Assembly (NCBI GenBank): GCA_026671195.1
Contig: JAPOHD010000027.1
Location: 186,001 to 250,000 of the forward strand
Direction of reading: 5' to 3'
Origin: Draconibacterium aestuarii
GTDB taxonomy: Bacteria; Bacteroidota; Bacteroidia; Bacteroidales; Prolixibacteraceae
DNA: 64,000 nucleotides
Made by a program: the position numbers and the translations under genes
In this document: in pieces, positions 28,706-39,565 of the stretch
How positions within the stretch are numbered: the first letter of the stretch is position 1
Layout of the letters: the number at the start of each line of letters is the position of its first letter
The notes under the pieces: model-generated
Told to the model about the DNA's origin: nothing
Seen by the model: only the letters and a program-made list of their open reading frames with translations
Databases searched by the model: none

Positions 28706-29707
28706 ATGCGCAAACTCATCCGAATAAATATTGCAGTTCTTATAATGGCCGCCCTTTTTGTTGGAATTGCTTACCTCCTTCCCCAAACGGTTCATGTTGA
28801 ACGAACTGCTGTTATTGAAGCTTTGCCAAAAACCGTGTATTCGCAAATCATTGATTTGAAGAGCTGGAATAAATGGTCGGTTTGGTACCAGATGGATCCG
28901 GAAATGGAAATTACATATTCGAATTATGGCGTTGGAGTTGGAGCTGGTTACACTTGGGATAGTGAAAATAAAAAAGTGGGAACCGGCAGTGTTAAAATTA
29001 CTGATGCTGTCGCGTTCAGATCAATAACGGTGAGTTTGAATTTTATGAAAGATTCAAATGCAACAAGTACATTTCTACTTTCTGAAGTTGATGGCTCGAT
29101 CCAAATTACCTGGTTTTTTAAGTATAACACAGGCAAAAACCCAATTGCCCGGTGGATGGGTGTATTTATGGATAATTTTGTTGGGCCTGATTTTGAGAAA
29201 GGATTACAGAATTTAAATGCTCTTTGTAAAGGGCTCGAAACAAATAAGGCATACATTGTACTGCTCGATGATGTGGAAGAATTTGCATTTGCAAGCATAC
29301 GTGAAAAAGTTCAGTATATCGATATTAGTCTGAAAATGGAGGAGATGTATGAGAAAATTGGGAATTACCTGGCGCAAAAGGAAATTGAAATGGCAGGTAT
29401 GCCTTATTCATTATATCATTTAATGGATGAAGATGGAATTGATTTGGAATGTGGAATTCCTACAACTTCGCTTCTCGACGGTAACGATGAAATTGAAACA
29501 GGAACTTTTCGAAAAACTAGGTGTGCTATTCTTGATTTTTATGGAGATTATCAGAATTTGAGTGATGGACATTCTGCCGTTCAAAAGTGGATAGAAAACC
29601 ATGGTTTTACTCTGGCAGCCCCACCTATTGAAATTTATGAAAGTGATCCGGGTACAGAACCAAATTCTGAAAAATGGCTTACGCGAATTTGTTACCCTGT
29701 GGAATAA
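28706..29707 (+). CDS. Membrane-anchored SRPBCC domain protein with GyrI-like effector-binding domain
   Basis: 333 residues. One N-terminal membrane segment (about 8-26) is followed by an SRPBCC/polyketide-cyclase-like fold (about 30-170: HVERTAVIEALPKTVYSQIIDLKSWNKW in two blocks). A C-terminal AraC-effector/GyrI-like domain lies at about 180-330 (ending with EWL-type and DPGTEPNSEKW). Such two-domain proteins bind small hydrophobic ligands; the ligand here is unknown. It stands alone between the S46 gene and the M23 gene. Confidence 0.78.
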   Translation: MRKLIRINIAVLIMAALFVGIAYLLPQTVHVERTAVIEALPKTVYSQIIDLKSWNKWSVWYQMDPEMEITYSNYGVGVGAGYTWDSENKKVGTGSVKITDAVAFRSITVSLNFMKDSNATSTFLLSEVDGSIQITWFFKYNTGKNPIARWMGVFMDNFVGPDFEKGLQNLNALCKGLETNKAYIVLLDDVEEFAFASIREKVQYIDISLKMEEMYEKIGNYLAQKEIEMAGMPYSLYHLMDEDGIDLECGIPTTSLLDGNDEIETGTFRKTRCAILDFYGDYQNLSDGHSAVQKWIENHGFTLAAPPIEIYESDPGTEPNSEKWLTRICYPVE

Positions 29708-29826
29708 TCTCCTAACCATTCTGCGGCTAAATACTTTACGTGGATGATAAAACCGTCTCTGAAACATGCAGTTAAAGAGATTAGGTTAAAAATGGCCAAA
29801 CACCGGTAGTTTTAATCAATTGTTGT

Positions 29827-29834
29827 TAAATTTG
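29827..29834 (+). promoter_or_regulatory. Possible -7 box of the M23 peptidase gene
   Basis: TAAATTTG matches TAnnTTTG 20 nt before the GTG start at 29855. A consensus -33 TTG is not seen. It would imply a very short leader. Confidence 0.4.
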
Positions 29835-29854
29835 CACTTCAAAATAAATTTGGG

Positions 29855-30706
29855 GTGGATAAGAGGAAAAAATTATACGAAAAACTTAAGAATCAGTACC
29901 GCTTAATTGTTTACAACGACACTACTTTTCAATCGGTATGGAGCATGAAACTCTCCATGTTGAAGGTGTTTACCGTTACCAGTTTGGCCTCGGCAGTTAT
30001 TGTGGTGTTGGTTATTCTGTTAATAGCCACAACCGGTTTACGCGAATACATTCCGGGCTATCCAAAAGCTGAGTACCGCCAAATGTTGGTGCACAACGCA
30101 TTAAAAGTAGATTCGCTGGAACATGAGTTGGCCGCTCGCGATAGGTTTTTTCGTGGAATTCAGAGCATCATGTCGGGCGAGATTCCCGAAGACAGCCTCT
30201 CTATTCAGGAAGAAACACCGCAAGAACAGGTACAGTTTGTAGAATACAACCACGACTCTGTTTTTCAGGACAAACTCCTGGCCGAACAATTAAGTCTCTC
30301 CATTCAAAATAATGAGAACAAGGCGACAGAGTTAAGTCAGATTCATTTTTTTGTGCCGCTGAAAGGTGTGATAACCGAACATTTTAATTCTTCTCCCAAT
30401 CATTTTGGAATAGATTTAGTGAGCGTACCTAATGCCAGGATTTCTGCCGTTTTGGGAGGAACTGTAATTTTTTCGGGATGGACACTTGAAACCGGATATG
30501 TAATTTATCTGCAACACGAAGCCGATCTGATTTCGGTGTATAAACACAATGCAGAGTTGTTAAAAAATACGGGAGATAAAGTGAATGCCGGTGAAGCAAT
30601 TGCAATTATCGGTAATACCGGAGAACTTACGTCGGGCCCACATTTGCATTTCGAATTGTGGCATAAAGGATCTGCGCTTAATCCCGAACAATACATTGAT
30701 TTTTAA
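29855..30706 (+). CDS. M23 family peptidoglycan endopeptidase
   Basis: 283 residues with a GTG start. Short cytoplasmic stretch, one membrane segment (about 38-60), a helical linker, then a LytM/M23 domain (165-283). Zinc ligands: H183 and D187 (HFGID) and H265 of GPHLHFE, with H263 as the catalytic His, so the peptidase looks active rather than an EnvC-like degenerate one. Probably cleaves peptidoglycan cross-bridges for growth or division. Its stop is 1 nt from the ATG of dxr. Confidence 0.9.
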   Translation: MDKRKKLYEKLKNQYRLIVYNDTTFQSVWSMKLSMLKVFTVTSLASAVIVVLVILLIATTGLREYIPGYPKAEYRQMLVHNALKVDSLEHELAARDRFFRGIQSIMSGEIPEDSLSIQEETPQEQVQFVEYNHDSVFQDKLLAEQLSLSIQNNENKATELSQIHFFVPLKGVITEHFNSSPNHFGIDLVSVPNARISAVLGGTVIFSGWTLETGYVIYLQHEADLISVYKHNAELLKNTGDKVNAGEAIAIIGNTGELTSGPHLHFELWHKGSALNPEQYIDF

Positions 30707-30707
30707 A

Positions 30708-31868
30708 ATGAAAAGGAAGATAGCTATTTTGGGATCAACCGGCTCGATTGGAACACAATCGCTTGAAGTAATTGCCCAAAATCCCGATTACTTCGAAGTG
30801 GAGGTTCTAACCGCGAACAATAATGTTGATTTATTGATTCAGCAAGCCAAACAATTTCAACCCAATGTGGTGGTAATCGCCAACAAAGAAAAATATGCCT
30901 TTGTATCGGAAGCACTCGAAAACGAAGACATTAAAGTATATGCCGGCGTTGATGCGTTAAATCAGGTGGTGGAAATGGACACTGTGGATTTGGTGTTGAC
31001 GGCTATGGTAGGATACTCAGGACTGGTACCCACCTACAATGCAGTAAAAGCAGGTAAAAATATTGCGCTGGCCAATAAAGAAACACTGGTTGTTGCCGGA
31101 GAAATTATCACAAAAACCGCGTTGGAAAATAAGGTTGAAATTTTGCCTGTGGATTCAGAACATTCGGCAATTTTTCAGTGTTTGGTGGGCGAATTTATGA
31201 ATCCCATTGAAAAAATTTACCTGACTTGTTCCGGTGGTCCTTTTCGGGGAAAAACGTTGGATGAATTACAACACGTAACAGTCGACGATGCGCTGGATCA
31301 TCCGAACTGGGATATGGGTGCAAAAATTACAATCGACTCGGCAACGCTTATGAATAAGGGTTTTGAAATGATTGAGGCACACTGGTTATTTGGTTTGCCG
31401 TCGTCAAAAATCGATGTAATTGTTCATCCGCAGTCCATTATTCACTCCATTGTACAGTTTGAAGATGGCTCGATGAAAGCACAGATGGGACTGCCTGATA
31501 TGAAATTACCCATTCAATATGCCATGGGATTTCCGAAGCGAATAAAGAATAACTTCCCTCGTTTCAACTTTTTAGATTATCCCTCGCTCAATTTTGAGCA
31601 GCCAAATACAAAAATTTTTCGTAACCTTGCACTCTCTTTTGAGGCTATGGATAAAGGCGGAAATGTTCCGTGTGTATTAAATGCCGCAAATGAGATTGTT
31701 GTTGAGGAATTTTTAAACAGAAAGATTGGGTTTCTTCAAATGTCGGAGATAATTGAAGAGGCAATGAACAAGGTCGCTTTTATTGAAAAACCCGGGTTGG
31801 ACGATTTAATTGCAACCAACGACGAAACAAGAAGAATAACAAAATTGTTAGCAGAAAACAGAATTTAG
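30708..31868 (+). CDS. dxr: 1-deoxy-D-xylulose 5-phosphate reductoisomerase
   Basis: 386 residues. Second step of the MEP isoprenoid pathway, using NADPH. ILGSTGSIGTQSLEVI (nucleotide site), ANKETLVVAGEI, VDSEHSAIFQCL (metal-binding acidic residues) and the MNKGFEMIEAHWLF block are all present. The open frame extends upstream to 30585, but the ATG at 30708 directly opens the conserved domain and the earlier part lies inside the M23 gene. dxr-rseP order is the usual one. Confidence 0.95.
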   Translation: MKRKIAILGSTGSIGTQSLEVIAQNPDYFEVEVLTANNNVDLLIQQAKQFQPNVVVIANKEKYAFVSEALENEDIKVYAGVDALNQVVEMDTVDLVLTAMVGYSGLVPTYNAVKAGKNIALANKETLVVAGEIITKTALENKVEILPVDSEHSAIFQCLVGEFMNPIEKIYLTCSGGPFRGKTLDELQHVTVDDALDHPNWDMGAKITIDSATLMNKGFEMIEAHWLFGLPSSKIDVIVHPQSIIHSIVQFEDGSMKAQMGLPDMKLPIQYAMGFPKRIKNNFPRFNFLDYPSLNFEQPNTKIFRNLALSFEAMDKGGNVPCVLNAANEIVVEEFLNRKIGFLQMSEIIEEAMNKVAFIEKPGLDDLIATNDETRRITKLLAENRI

Positions 31869-31880
31869 GAAAGTAATTGA

Positions 31881-33218
31881 ATGGAATCGATATTAATAAA
31901 AACGGCGCAGCTACTATTAAGCCTTTCTATTTTGGTTGTGTTGCACGAAGCAGGGCACTTTATGTTTGCCCGGTTATTTAACACCCGAGTTGAAAAATTT
32001 TACCTTTTTTTCGACCCCTGGTTTTCGCTTTTTAAAACGAAAAAGGGTGATACCGAGTACGGAATTGGCTGGTTGCCGTTGGGTGGCTATGTTAAAATCT
32101 CGGGGATGATTGACGAGTCGATGGACAAGGAAGCGATGAAACTTCCTCCACAACCCTACGAATTCAGGGCAAAACCAGCCTGGCAGCGTTTACTGATTAT
32201 GGTTGGTGGGGTTTTAATGAACTTTATCTTTGCCATGGTAATTTACATTGGTGTTTTATATGCTTGGGGCGAGCAATATTTGCCAACTGCCAATGTAAAA
32301 TACGGTATTGTGGTTAACGAACAGGGTGAAGAAATTGGATTTAAAACCGGCGATAAAATATTAACTGTCGATAATATTTATGTCGAAGAATTTCACAAAG
32401 TAGTTCCAACTATTGTTCTCGATGGCGCCAAAACGGTGCAGGTTGAGCGTAACGGACAGAAAATTGATGTTGAAATCTCAGGTGAAGATTTAGCCCTTCT
32501 GTTAAAAAGCAAAAGTATTTGGGACGAACGAATTCCTTACGATATAAACATTGGCAAACTGGCCAAAGATTATCCGGCAGCAAAAGCCGGTCTTCAGGTG
32601 GGCGATATTTTGGGAACCGTTGACGGAAATGCGTTTGAATATTACGATGAGTTTACCAAATATTTAGAATCAAAAGCCGGATCGGATATTGAAATTGCAT
32701 TTACCCGCGATGGTAATAAAATGACAAAAACCATTACGGTAAACGAAGAGGGGAAGTTAGGATTTAATCCCGCATTCAATAATTCGGATCTGTTTGAGTT
32801 CAAAACGATAAAATACGGATTTTTGGAGTCGATACCGGCCGGAATTAAACGCGGGGTGCAAACTACTTCAAATTATTTGAAACAGTTTAAACTGATTTTT
32901 AATAAAGAAACAAAAGGATATGAATCGTTGGGTGGCTTTGCTACCATTGGTAACATTTTTTCACCAACTTGGGACTGGGGACATTTTTGGAATATGACCG
33001 CATTCATCTCCATTATCCTTGCCATTATGAACCTTCTGCCAATACCAGCATTGGATGGGGGGCATGTAATGTTCCTGTTTGGTGAGATTATTACCGGGCG
33101 GAAACCGGGCGAGAAATTTTTGGAATATGCTCAAATTGCCGGAATGATTTTACTTTTAGGCCTGGTACTTTATGCCAACGCCAACGATATTATAAAAATG
33201 ATAAACGGAACTTTTTAA
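31881..33218 (+). CDS. rseP: Site-2 protease RseP
   Basis: 445 residues. Intramembrane zinc protease that completes regulated proteolysis of anti-sigma factors and signal peptides. HEAGH at residues 22-26 in the first membrane helix, PDZ-type regions in the periplasmic part (about 115-325, with AAKAGLQVGDIL), and PIPALDGGH near the C-terminus with the third zinc ligand. 12 bp after dxr, so co-transcribed. It could act on the FecR-type anti-sigma encoded at 44171 (inference). Confidence 0.94.
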   Translation: MESILIKTAQLLLSLSILVVLHEAGHFMFARLFNTRVEKFYLFFDPWFSLFKTKKGDTEYGIGWLPLGGYVKISGMIDESMDKEAMKLPPQPYEFRAKPAWQRLLIMVGGVLMNFIFAMVIYIGVLYAWGEQYLPTANVKYGIVVNEQGEEIGFKTGDKILTVDNIYVEEFHKVVPTIVLDGAKTVQVERNGQKIDVEISGEDLALLLKSKSIWDERIPYDINIGKLAKDYPAAKAGLQVGDILGTVDGNAFEYYDEFTKYLESKAGSDIEIAFTRDGNKMTKTITVNEEGKLGFNPAFNNSDLFEFKTIKYGFLESIPAGIKRGVQTTSNYLKQFKLIFNKETKGYESLGGFATIGNIFSPTWDWGHFWNMTAFISIILAIMNLLPIPALDGGHVMFLFGEIITGRKPGEKFLEYAQIAGMILLLGLVLYANANDIIKMINGTF

Positions 33219-33229
33219 TAAAAAAATTC

Positions 33230-33237
33230 TATTTTTG
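33230..33237 (+). promoter_or_regulatory. Possible -7 box before tatA
   Basis: TATTTTTG in the short gap after rseP, 29 nt before the tatA ATG; no TTG at -33. Confidence 0.35.
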
Positions 33238-33266
33238 TTGTTGAACCAATTAACGTATTGAAAGAA

Positions 33267-33467
33267 ATGAATTTATTTGTAATAGCAGGATTTGTTGGAC
33301 CGCAGGAGATAATAATCATCCTAATTATTGTTTTACTTCTTTTTGGTGGACGTAAAATTCCGGAATTAATGAAAGGTCTTGGGAAAGGGATGAAGGAATT
33401 TAAGAATGCGACAAAGGAAGAAGAAGACGAGGATACTAAATCGGAATCCGGAAAAATTGAGAAATAA
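33267..33467 (+). CDS. tatA: Twin-arginine translocase TatA/TatE-type subunit
   Basis: 66 residues from ATG 33267 (an in-frame TTG at 33258 would add three). N-terminal membrane helix ([13 protein letters not shown]), the FGGRKIPEL hinge, an amphipathic helix, and a very acidic tail (KEEEDEDTK). It forms the pore-forming oligomer for folded protein export. tatC is not in the window. A terminator follows at once. Confidence 0.93.
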   Translation: MNLFVIAGFVGPQEIIIILIIVLLLFGGRKIPELMKGLGKGMKEFKNATKEEEDEDTKSESGKIEK

Positions 33468-33488
33468 GTAATATCAATTCAAAAATTA

Positions 33489-33521
33489 TAAATCCCGTTC
33501 TGCAATGAACGGGATTTTTTT
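33489..33521 (+). terminator. Intrinsic terminator after tatA
   Basis: An 11-bp perfect stem (AAATCCCGTTC / GAACGGGATTT), 6-nt loop, then a T run. Confidence 0.92.
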
Positions 33522-33593
33522 GAATGCGCCGGTTGGTATTGCGAATTTACTGGTAAGGTTTTTGTTGGAGATTATTAAAATTCCATAAAACTG

Positions 33594-34649
33594 ATGAATA
33601 TGAAAATCAAATTTAACCAACTGCTTGTTGTTGTTGTTACTGCAATGTTTTTGTTTTCGTGTGGTAGCAATTCAACCCAGATGCGAAAAAATATTACCGG
33701 AAAAGCCGGCGAATTAGTTGTTGTAATTTCAAAAGACGCATGGGATGCAACTCCGGGAAAAGTGATTCGCGAAACTCTGGCTCAGTCGCATGTTGCACTT
33801 CCCCAGGATGAACCGCTTTTTGATGTAATTAATATTCCGCATGCTGCCTTCAAAGATATTTTTAAAAGCACCCGGAATATTATTCAAACCAATATTTCTG
33901 CTGATGTAGCAGAACCCGGCATTTCGTTTACCGACGATGTGTGGGCATACCCACAAGCAACTGTTCAGATTAAAGCCAAAAACCACGCTCAGTTTACCGA
34001 TATTTTTGATGAAAACAGGGAAAAAATCTTGTCGTATTTCTTGTTGGCCGAGAAAAAGCGGATAACAATGAACTACAAAAAAATCTATGAAAAGGGGGTT
34101 TACAATGTTCTTGATAAAGATTTTAATGTGACGATGAAAGTTCCCCCGGGTTTTGTAATTGCTATCCAGAAAAAGGATTTTCTTTGGTTTAAATACGAAA
34201 CCCCTGAAATATCGCAAGGTATAATTGTATATACCTATCCTTATGTTTCCGACAGTGCCTTTACTGTAAATTATCAGTTGCCTATTCGCGATAGTTTGTT
34301 GAAATCTCATGTTCCCGGCCCATTGGACGGAAGTTACATGACCACTGAAAAACAATTTGAACAGGTATTCAATGTGTTTAAACACAACGGAAATTATGCC
34401 ACCGAAATGCGTGGTTTGTGGAAGGTTAAGAACGATTTTATGGGTGGACCATATATTGCCATATCAGAACTGGATGCTGCGAACCAGAGAGTGGTAAATG
34501 CGTATGCATATGTTTATGCTCCCAGTAAAAACAAACGAAATTATCTGCGCCAGGTGGAAGCTATGATTTATTCATTGAAATTAAATAACCAGAAGGATAA
34601 CGACAAACTGAATAAACAATCGGATTTCGACGTTCAGGTGGAAGGTTAA
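33594..34649 (+). CDS. DUF4837 family lipoprotein
   Basis: 351 residues. Lipobox MFLFSC (C23) after a hydrophobic signal. The body starts KNITGKAGELVVVISKDAWDATPG, characteristic of DUF4837, a family confined mainly to Bacteroidota. Its function is unknown; its wide conservation suggests an envelope housekeeping role. Two start codons (33594 and 33600) differ by two residues. Monocistronic between two strong terminators. Confidence 0.85.
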   Translation: MNMKIKFNQLLVVVVTAMFLFSCGSNSTQMRKNITGKAGELVVVISKDAWDATPGKVIRETLAQSHVALPQDEPLFDVINIPHAAFKDIFKSTRNIIQTNISADVAEPGISFTDDVWAYPQATVQIKAKNHAQFTDIFDENREKILSYFLLAEKKRITMNYKKIYEKGVYNVLDKDFNVTMKVPPGFVIAIQKKDFLWFKYETPEISQGIIVYTYPYVSDSAFTVNYQLPIRDSLLKSHVPGPLDGSYMTTEKQFEQVFNVFKHNGNYATEMRGLWKVKNDFMGGPYIAISELDAANQRVVNAYAYVYAPSKNKRNYLRQVEAMIYSLKLNNQKDNDKLNKQSDFDVQVEG

Positions 34650-34677
34650 TATTCATTAATGTGTTGATTGTTTCTAC

Positions 34678-34722
34678 AAAAAGGAAGCGCTGAAGATTTA
34701 AGTCTTCAGCGCTTCCTTTTTT
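34678..34722. terminator. Bidirectional terminator between DUF4837 gene and metF
   Basis: A long stem of ~18 bp (AAAAGGAAGCGCTGAAGA / TCTTCAGCGCTTCCTTTT) with a 6-nt loop. T runs flank it on both strands, so it serves the convergent DUF4837 and metF transcripts. Confidence 0.92.
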
Positions 34723-34808
34723 ATTTATTTCAGAAATCATCTTAATCCCGGATTATGCCTTAAGGAGTAGTTTCAATGCGCAATAGACATTTTAATGCAT
34801 ATTGCGGG

Positions 34809-35762
34809 TTAAAAGGCGGCTTTCACTATTTCTTTTACATTATCGGAAATACCGTAAGTGTAAATATGAAGTGATGGTGCATTATGGGCAACAAGGTCTT
34901 TCGATTGATAAATTGCCCATTCGGTGCCAACCCGGCGTGCAGCGTCGTTGTTTTTACATTTCGCTAATTCTGTTGCCAGCTCTTGTGGTAAATCAATGCT
35001 GAATATTTTTGGAAGTACTGTTAACTGGTTTTTTAAATTAATGGGTTTAATGCCGGGTATAATTGGAATTGTAATTCCATTGGCGCGGCATTTGTCCACA
35101 AAATCGTAGTAAACCTGGTTATCGAAAAACATTTGTGTAACAATATAATCAGCTCCTTCATCCACCTTTTGTTTTAAGTAAAACATATCTTGCTCCATGT
35201 TTGGAGCTTCAAAATGCTTTTCCGGATAACCGGCAACACCAATACAAAAATCAAGTGGTGTATTATTTTTCAAATCTTCTTCAAGGTATTTCCCTTTTCC
35301 CAGATTTTTTATCTGGCGTACCAGTTCGTTGGCATTGCTGTGCCCGTTTTCGGTTGGTGTAAATACATGCTGACTTTTTAATCCGTCGCCACGTAATGCC
35401 AAAACATTATCAATACCTAAAAAATTCAGATCGATTAAAACATGTTCGGTTTCACTTTTTGTAAATCCTCCGCAAAGAATGTGAGGAACTACAGGGATTC
35501 CGTATCTATGCTGAATAGAGGCTGCAATGGCAACAGTTCCCGGACGTTTTCGGACGGTTCGTTTTACAATTTTACCGTCAGGTAATTCTTTAAATTCCAA
35601 CTCGTCTCGGTGCGTGGTAATATTAATGTATTTTGGGTCGAACTCAGTTAAACTCTCAATGGTTTTATACAAACGAGTAACATCGTTTCCTTTTAACGGC
35701 GGCAAAAGTTCAAATGAAAACACTGTACTTTTTGCCTGGTTTATGGTGTCAATAACTTTCAT
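34809..35762 (-). CDS. metF: Methylenetetrahydrofolate reductase
   Basis: 317 residues, a FAD enzyme of the MTHFR fold. Reduces 5,10-methylene-THF to 5-methyl-THF, the methyl donor for MetH. FSFELLPP, NITTHRDE, HILCGGFTKSE and DYIVTQMFFDN are the family blocks. It lies 124 bp downstream of metH on the same strand and closes the methionine block. A TAAATTTG box in the gap (35785-35792) may add internal transcription. Confidence 0.93.
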   Translation of the reverse strand: MKVIDTINQAKSTVFSFELLPPLKGNDVTRLYKTIESLTEFDPKYINITTHRDELEFKELPDGKIVKRTVRKRPGTVAIAASIQHRYGIPVVPHILCGGFTKSETEHVLIDLNFLGIDNVLALRGDGLKSQHVFTPTENGHSNANELVRQIKNLGKGKYLEEDLKNNTPLDFCIGVAGYPEKHFEAPNMEQDMFYLKQKVDEGADYIVTQMFFDNQVYYDFVDKCRANGITIPIIPGIKPINLKNQLTVLPKIFSIDLPQELATELAKCKNNDAARRVGTEWAIYQSKDLVAHNAPSLHIYTYGISDNVKEIVKAAF

Positions 35763-35784
35763 TGTCTGTTCTTTTTTTGAAATA

Positions 35785-35792
35785 CAAATTTA
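35785..35792 (-). promoter_or_regulatory. Possible internal -7 box for metF
   Basis: Minus strand TAAATTTG, 22 nt before the metF ATG. No convincing -33 element. Confidence 0.35.
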
Positions 35793-35886
35793 ATAAAATC
35801 ATACCTAATCATCCGAATAAGGTTGAATTTACATGAGAAATGACAGTTTTTTTAACTGAACTTCGGTTTTTGTACTTCTAGCTTTG

Positions 35887-38800
35887 TTATTTGTAATTCA
35901 GATTTGTAGGAAGAAATTTCTCTACAAATTCTACTGTTACTCCTTTGCGCTTTGCGTAGTCTTCAACCTGGTCTTTGCCAATTTTTTCGAGGCTGAAATA
36001 ACGTGACTCGGGATGCACAAAGAACTGCCCCGAAACCGAAGCATTTGGATACATTGCATAGTGTTCTGTCAGTGTGATCCCAATTTTTTCCGCATCTAAT
36101 AGTTTAAATAAACTCTCCTTCTCCGAATGTTCCGGACATGCCGGGTAGCCCAGTGCCGGACGAATTCCCTGGTATTTAATTTTCAGAATATCATCTAACG
36201 AAAGTTTTTCATCGGGAACATAACCCCAGTAATTTTTGCGTACTTCGAGGTGTAGCAGTTCGGCAAAGGCTTCGCTTAAACGGTCGGCAAGTGCTTCAAC
36301 CATAATGGCTTTATAATCGTTGTTTTCCTCGCGGTATTTCTTTGTCCATTTTTCAATGCCAATCCCGGCCGTGGTTGCAAAACCTCCGCAATAGTCCATT
36401 TTTCCCGATTCTTTGGATGCCACAAAATCAGCTAGACAGAAATTGGCAACGCCTTCTTTTTTCTTTTCCTGCTGGCGAATGTGGAAAAACCTACCCAATT
36501 CTTTTTTCTGTGTTTCATCTTCATAAAGAACTACATCGTCGCCATCCGAATTTGCCGGCCAAATACCAAAAGAGGCATTTGCCTGCAACATTTTCTTTTC
36601 AATAATTTCGTCAAGAAACTGGTTGGCTTCGGCATATAATTTTTTAGCTGCCTCGCCCTGTTTCTCATCGGCAAGAATTTGCGGATAATGTCCCTTTAAT
36701 CCCCAGGTGATAAAAAAGAAAGTCCAGTCGATATAATTCCGAAGCTCTTCCAATGGGAAATCGATAAGGTGTTTAACACCAACAAAATTGGGTTTGTAGA
36801 TTGGAGTATTATTCCAGTCTATTTTGTATTTGTTTTGTTGTGCTTCTTCTAAAGTTAGGTATTGTTTTGCTTTTCTTTTGCCTTGGAATTCTCGGATTTG
36901 AGTATAATCAGCTTTTACCGTTTCGATGTATTTATCGTTTTTTGCAATCAGGTTTGAAACTACATTTACCGCCAACGATGCATCTTTTACATGAATTACG
37001 GGATTGGAATATTCAGGTTCGATTTTAACTGCAGTATGAATTTTTGATGTGGTTGCTCCACCAATAAGAACCGGAATATCCAATTTGCGGCGTTCCATTT
37101 CTTTTGCAATATCAACCATAATTTCAAGCGAGGGAGTTATCAGACCGCTCAGTCCAATTACATCAACGTTGTTTTTAACAGCCTCGTTAATTATTTTTTC
37201 AGTTGGAACCATTACGCCAAGATCGATGATTTCGTAGTTGTTACAAGCGAGTACTACTCCAACAATATTTTTACCAATGTCGTGAACATCGCCTTTAACA
37301 GTGGCCATCAATATTTTTTTCTGTGCCGACGAAACTTTTAATTTTGCTTTTTCAGCTTCGATGTAAGGAAGCAAAATGGCCACTGCTTTTTTCATTACAC
37401 GTGCCGATTTTATTACCTGCGGTAAAAACATTTTCCCGGAGCCAAACAAGTTCCCAACAATGTTCATCCCATCCATTAACGGGCCTTCAATAATATTTAA
37501 AGTGGGTGAATATTTTGTAAGTGCTTCGGCCATGTCTTCTTCCACATACTCAGGAAATCCTTTTACCAATGCGTGTGCAATTCTTTCCTCCAGTGGTAAT
37601 TCGCGCCATTCATCTTTTTTCTCTTCTTTTTTACCGTCTGATTTTATGTTCTCTGCAAATTCAAGCAATCTTTCTGTAGCATCGGGACGACGGTTTAATA
37701 CCAAATCCTCTACCTTTTCGAGCAAATCCTTTGGTATCTCATCGTAAATTTGCAACATTCCCGGGTTAACAATTCCCATATCGAGCCCGGCCTTAATGGC
37801 ATGGAATAGGAAAACGGAATGAATCGCTTCACGCACAATATTATTTCCTCTAAACGAAAAGGAAACGTTACTAATTCCACCACTTGTTTTGGCATGTGGC
37901 AGATGTGCTTTTATCCACTTTACCGACTCAATAAAATCGATTGCATAATTATTGTGCTCTTCCAGTCCAGTTCCAATGGTCAATATGTTGGTGTCAAAAA
38001 TTATATCCTGCGGAGGGAAGTTTACTTTTTCAGTAAGAATCTTGTACGCACGGGTGCAAATTTCAATTCGACGCTCCAGGTTATCGGCTTGACCCACTTC
38101 ATCGAAAGCCATTACAATTACTGCAGCTCCGTAGCGTTTAATGGTTTTTGCCTGTTGTATAAAAATTTCTTCACCTTCTTTCAGGCTAATCGAATTTACA
38201 ATCGCTTTTCCCTGCAAACATTTTAACCCTTTTTCAATTACTTTCCATTTCGATGAATCAATCATTATGGGAAGTTTGGCGATGTCGGGCTCTGCCATAA
38301 TCAGATTTAGAAATGTCACCATTTCTTTTTCTGCATCCAACATGGCGTCGTCAACATTAACATCAATTACCTGCGCGCCATCTTCCACCTGTGCGCGTGC
38401 AATGGAAAGTGCCTCTTCATATTTTTCTTCACGAATCAACCGTGCAAATTTTCTTGATCCGGCCACATTGCAGCGTTCGCCAATGTTTACAAAATTGGTT
38501 TCTTCAGTAAGAGTGACTGGTTCCAGGCCACTAAAACGGGTGTTTGAATCGACGGGATTTATGGCATGAGGTTTTGCTTGTGCGGCAATTTCGGCAAAAG
38601 CATGAATGTGTGCAGGAGTTGTACCACAACATCCGCCAATTATATTTACAAGGTTGTTGTCGAGGTAATCTTTAATGTGCACGGCCATTATTTCAGGTGT
38701 TTCGTCGTATTCCCCAAACTGGTTGGGTAACCCTGCATTTGGATGTGCACTAATATGGAAAGGTGCCTTTTTTGAAAGCTCCTTAACATAGGGGCGAAGA

Positions 38801-39552
38801 TCGGTAGCTCCCAGCGAACAGTTTAACCCGATACTTAATAATTCGACATGCGAAACTGAATTTAAAAATGCTTCTAAAGTTTGACCTGAAAGTGTGCGGC
38901 CACTGGCATCGGTTATTGTTCCCGAAACCATAAGCGGGAGTTTTATTCCACGAGCTTCCAGGGCATCTTCAATGGCAAAAATTGCCGCTTTCCCGTTCAG
39001 GGTATCAAATATGGTTTCAATTATTAGCAGGTCAACATCACCGTCTAAAAGGCCCTCTACCTGCTCGCGATAGGCCTCTTTTACTTCGTCGAAACTTACA
39101 GCACGAAACCCTGGATCGTTTACATCGGGCGAAAGTGAAAGTGTTTTATTGGTTGGTCCTAGTGAACCCGCAACAAACCTTGGCTTATCCGGATTTTTGG
39201 CGGTAAACTCATCGGCAACTTTTCGGGCAATTTCTGCTGATTTTTGGTTCATCTCGTGCACTAACTCTTCAGTGCCATAGTCGGCCTGCGAAATACGTGT
39301 TGCATTAAACGTATTGGTAAGTAGAATATCGGCACCGGCCTCGAGGTATTTTCTATGAATCTCCTTAATAATTTCAGGATGGGTAATAGACAAAATGTCG
39401 TTGTTCCCCTTCTGATCGTTGGGGTGGTCTTTTAAACGCTGCCCGTGATAATCTGCTTCGGTTAATTTGTATTCCTGAATTAATGAACCCATTGCCCCAT
39501 CCATCACTAGAACACGGGATCGTAGCTCTTCTTTTATGTCTTTTTTTATCAT
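35887..39552 (-). CDS. metH: Cobalamin-dependent methionine synthase
   Basis: 1221 residues, close to E. coli MetH (about 1227). Order of domains: homocysteine-binding barrel with zinc ligands C245, C308, C309; pterin-binding barrel from about 350 ([16 protein letters not shown]); B12 cap and B12-binding domain with DVHDIG (H757, the lower cobalt ligand); and a C-terminal reactivation domain with [12 protein letters not shown]. The full-length form implies flavodoxin/AdoMet reactivation. It follows the UPF0280 gene by 94 bp containing a palindromic repeat. Pathway role: methylates the homocysteine made by the upstream genes. Confidence 0.96.
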   Translation of the reverse strand: MIKKDIKEELRSRVLVMDGAMGSLIQEYKLTEADYHGQRLKDHPNDQKGNNDILSITHPEIIKEIHRKYLEAGADILLTNTFNATRISQADYGTEELVHEMNQKSAEIARKVADEFTAKNPDKPRFVAGSLGPTNKTLSLSPDVNDPGFRAVSFDEVKEAYREQVEGLLDGDVDLLIIETIFDTLNGKAAIFAIEDALEARGIKLPLMVSGTITDASGRTLSGQTLEAFLNSVSHVELLSIGLNCSLGATDLRPYVKELSKKAPFHISAHPNAGLPNQFGEYDETPEIMAVHIKDYLDNNLVNIIGGCCGTTPAHIHAFAEIAAQAKPHAINPVDSNTRFSGLEPVTLTEETNFVNIGERCNVAGSRKFARLIREEKYEEALSIARAQVEDGAQVIDVNVDDAMLDAEKEMVTFLNLIMAEPDIAKLPIMIDSSKWKVIEKGLKCLQGKAIVNSISLKEGEEIFIQQAKTIKRYGAAVIVMAFDEVGQADNLERRIEICTRAYKILTEKVNFPPQDIIFDTNILTIGTGLEEHNNYAIDFIESVKWIKAHLPHAKTSGGISNVSFSFRGNNIVREAIHSVFLFHAIKAGLDMGIVNPGMLQIYDEIPKDLLEKVEDLVLNRRPDATERLLEFAENIKSDGKKEEKKDEWRELPLEERIAHALVKGFPEYVEEDMAEALTKYSPTLNIIEGPLMDGMNIVGNLFGSGKMFLPQVIKSARVMKKAVAILLPYIEAEKAKLKVSSAQKKILMATVKGDVHDIGKNIVGVVLACNNYEIIDLGVMVPTEKIINEAVKNNVDVIGLSGLITPSLEIMVDIAKEMERRKLDIPVLIGGATTSKIHTAVKIEPEYSNPVIHVKDASLAVNVVSNLIAKNDKYIETVKADYTQIREFQGKRKAKQYLTLEEAQQNKYKIDWNNTPIYKPNFVGVKHLIDFPLEELRNYIDWTFFFITWGLKGHYPQILADEKQGEAAKKLYAEANQFLDEIIEKKMLQANASFGIWPANSDGDDVVLYEDETQKKELGRFFHIRQQEKKKEGVANFCLADFVASKESGKMDYCGGFATTAGIGIEKWTKKYREENNDYKAIMVEALADRLSEAFAELLHLEVRKNYWGYVPDEKLSLDDILKIKYQGIRPALGYPACPEHSEKESLFKLLDAEKIGITLTEHYAMYPNASVSGQFFVHPESRYFSLEKIGKDQVEDYAKRKGVTVEFVEKFLPTNLNYK

Positions 39553-39565
39553 TCTGTTATCTGAG

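Noticed and set aside
30585-30707. Longer start for dxr
   Set aside because: It lies wholly inside the M23 peptidase gene in another frame; ATG 30708 opens the conserved nucleotide-binding motif.
33729-34385. 218-codon ORF antisense to the DUF4837 gene
   Set aside because: The sense frame has a lipobox and family signature; the antisense product has no recognisable pattern and is a codon-bias shadow.
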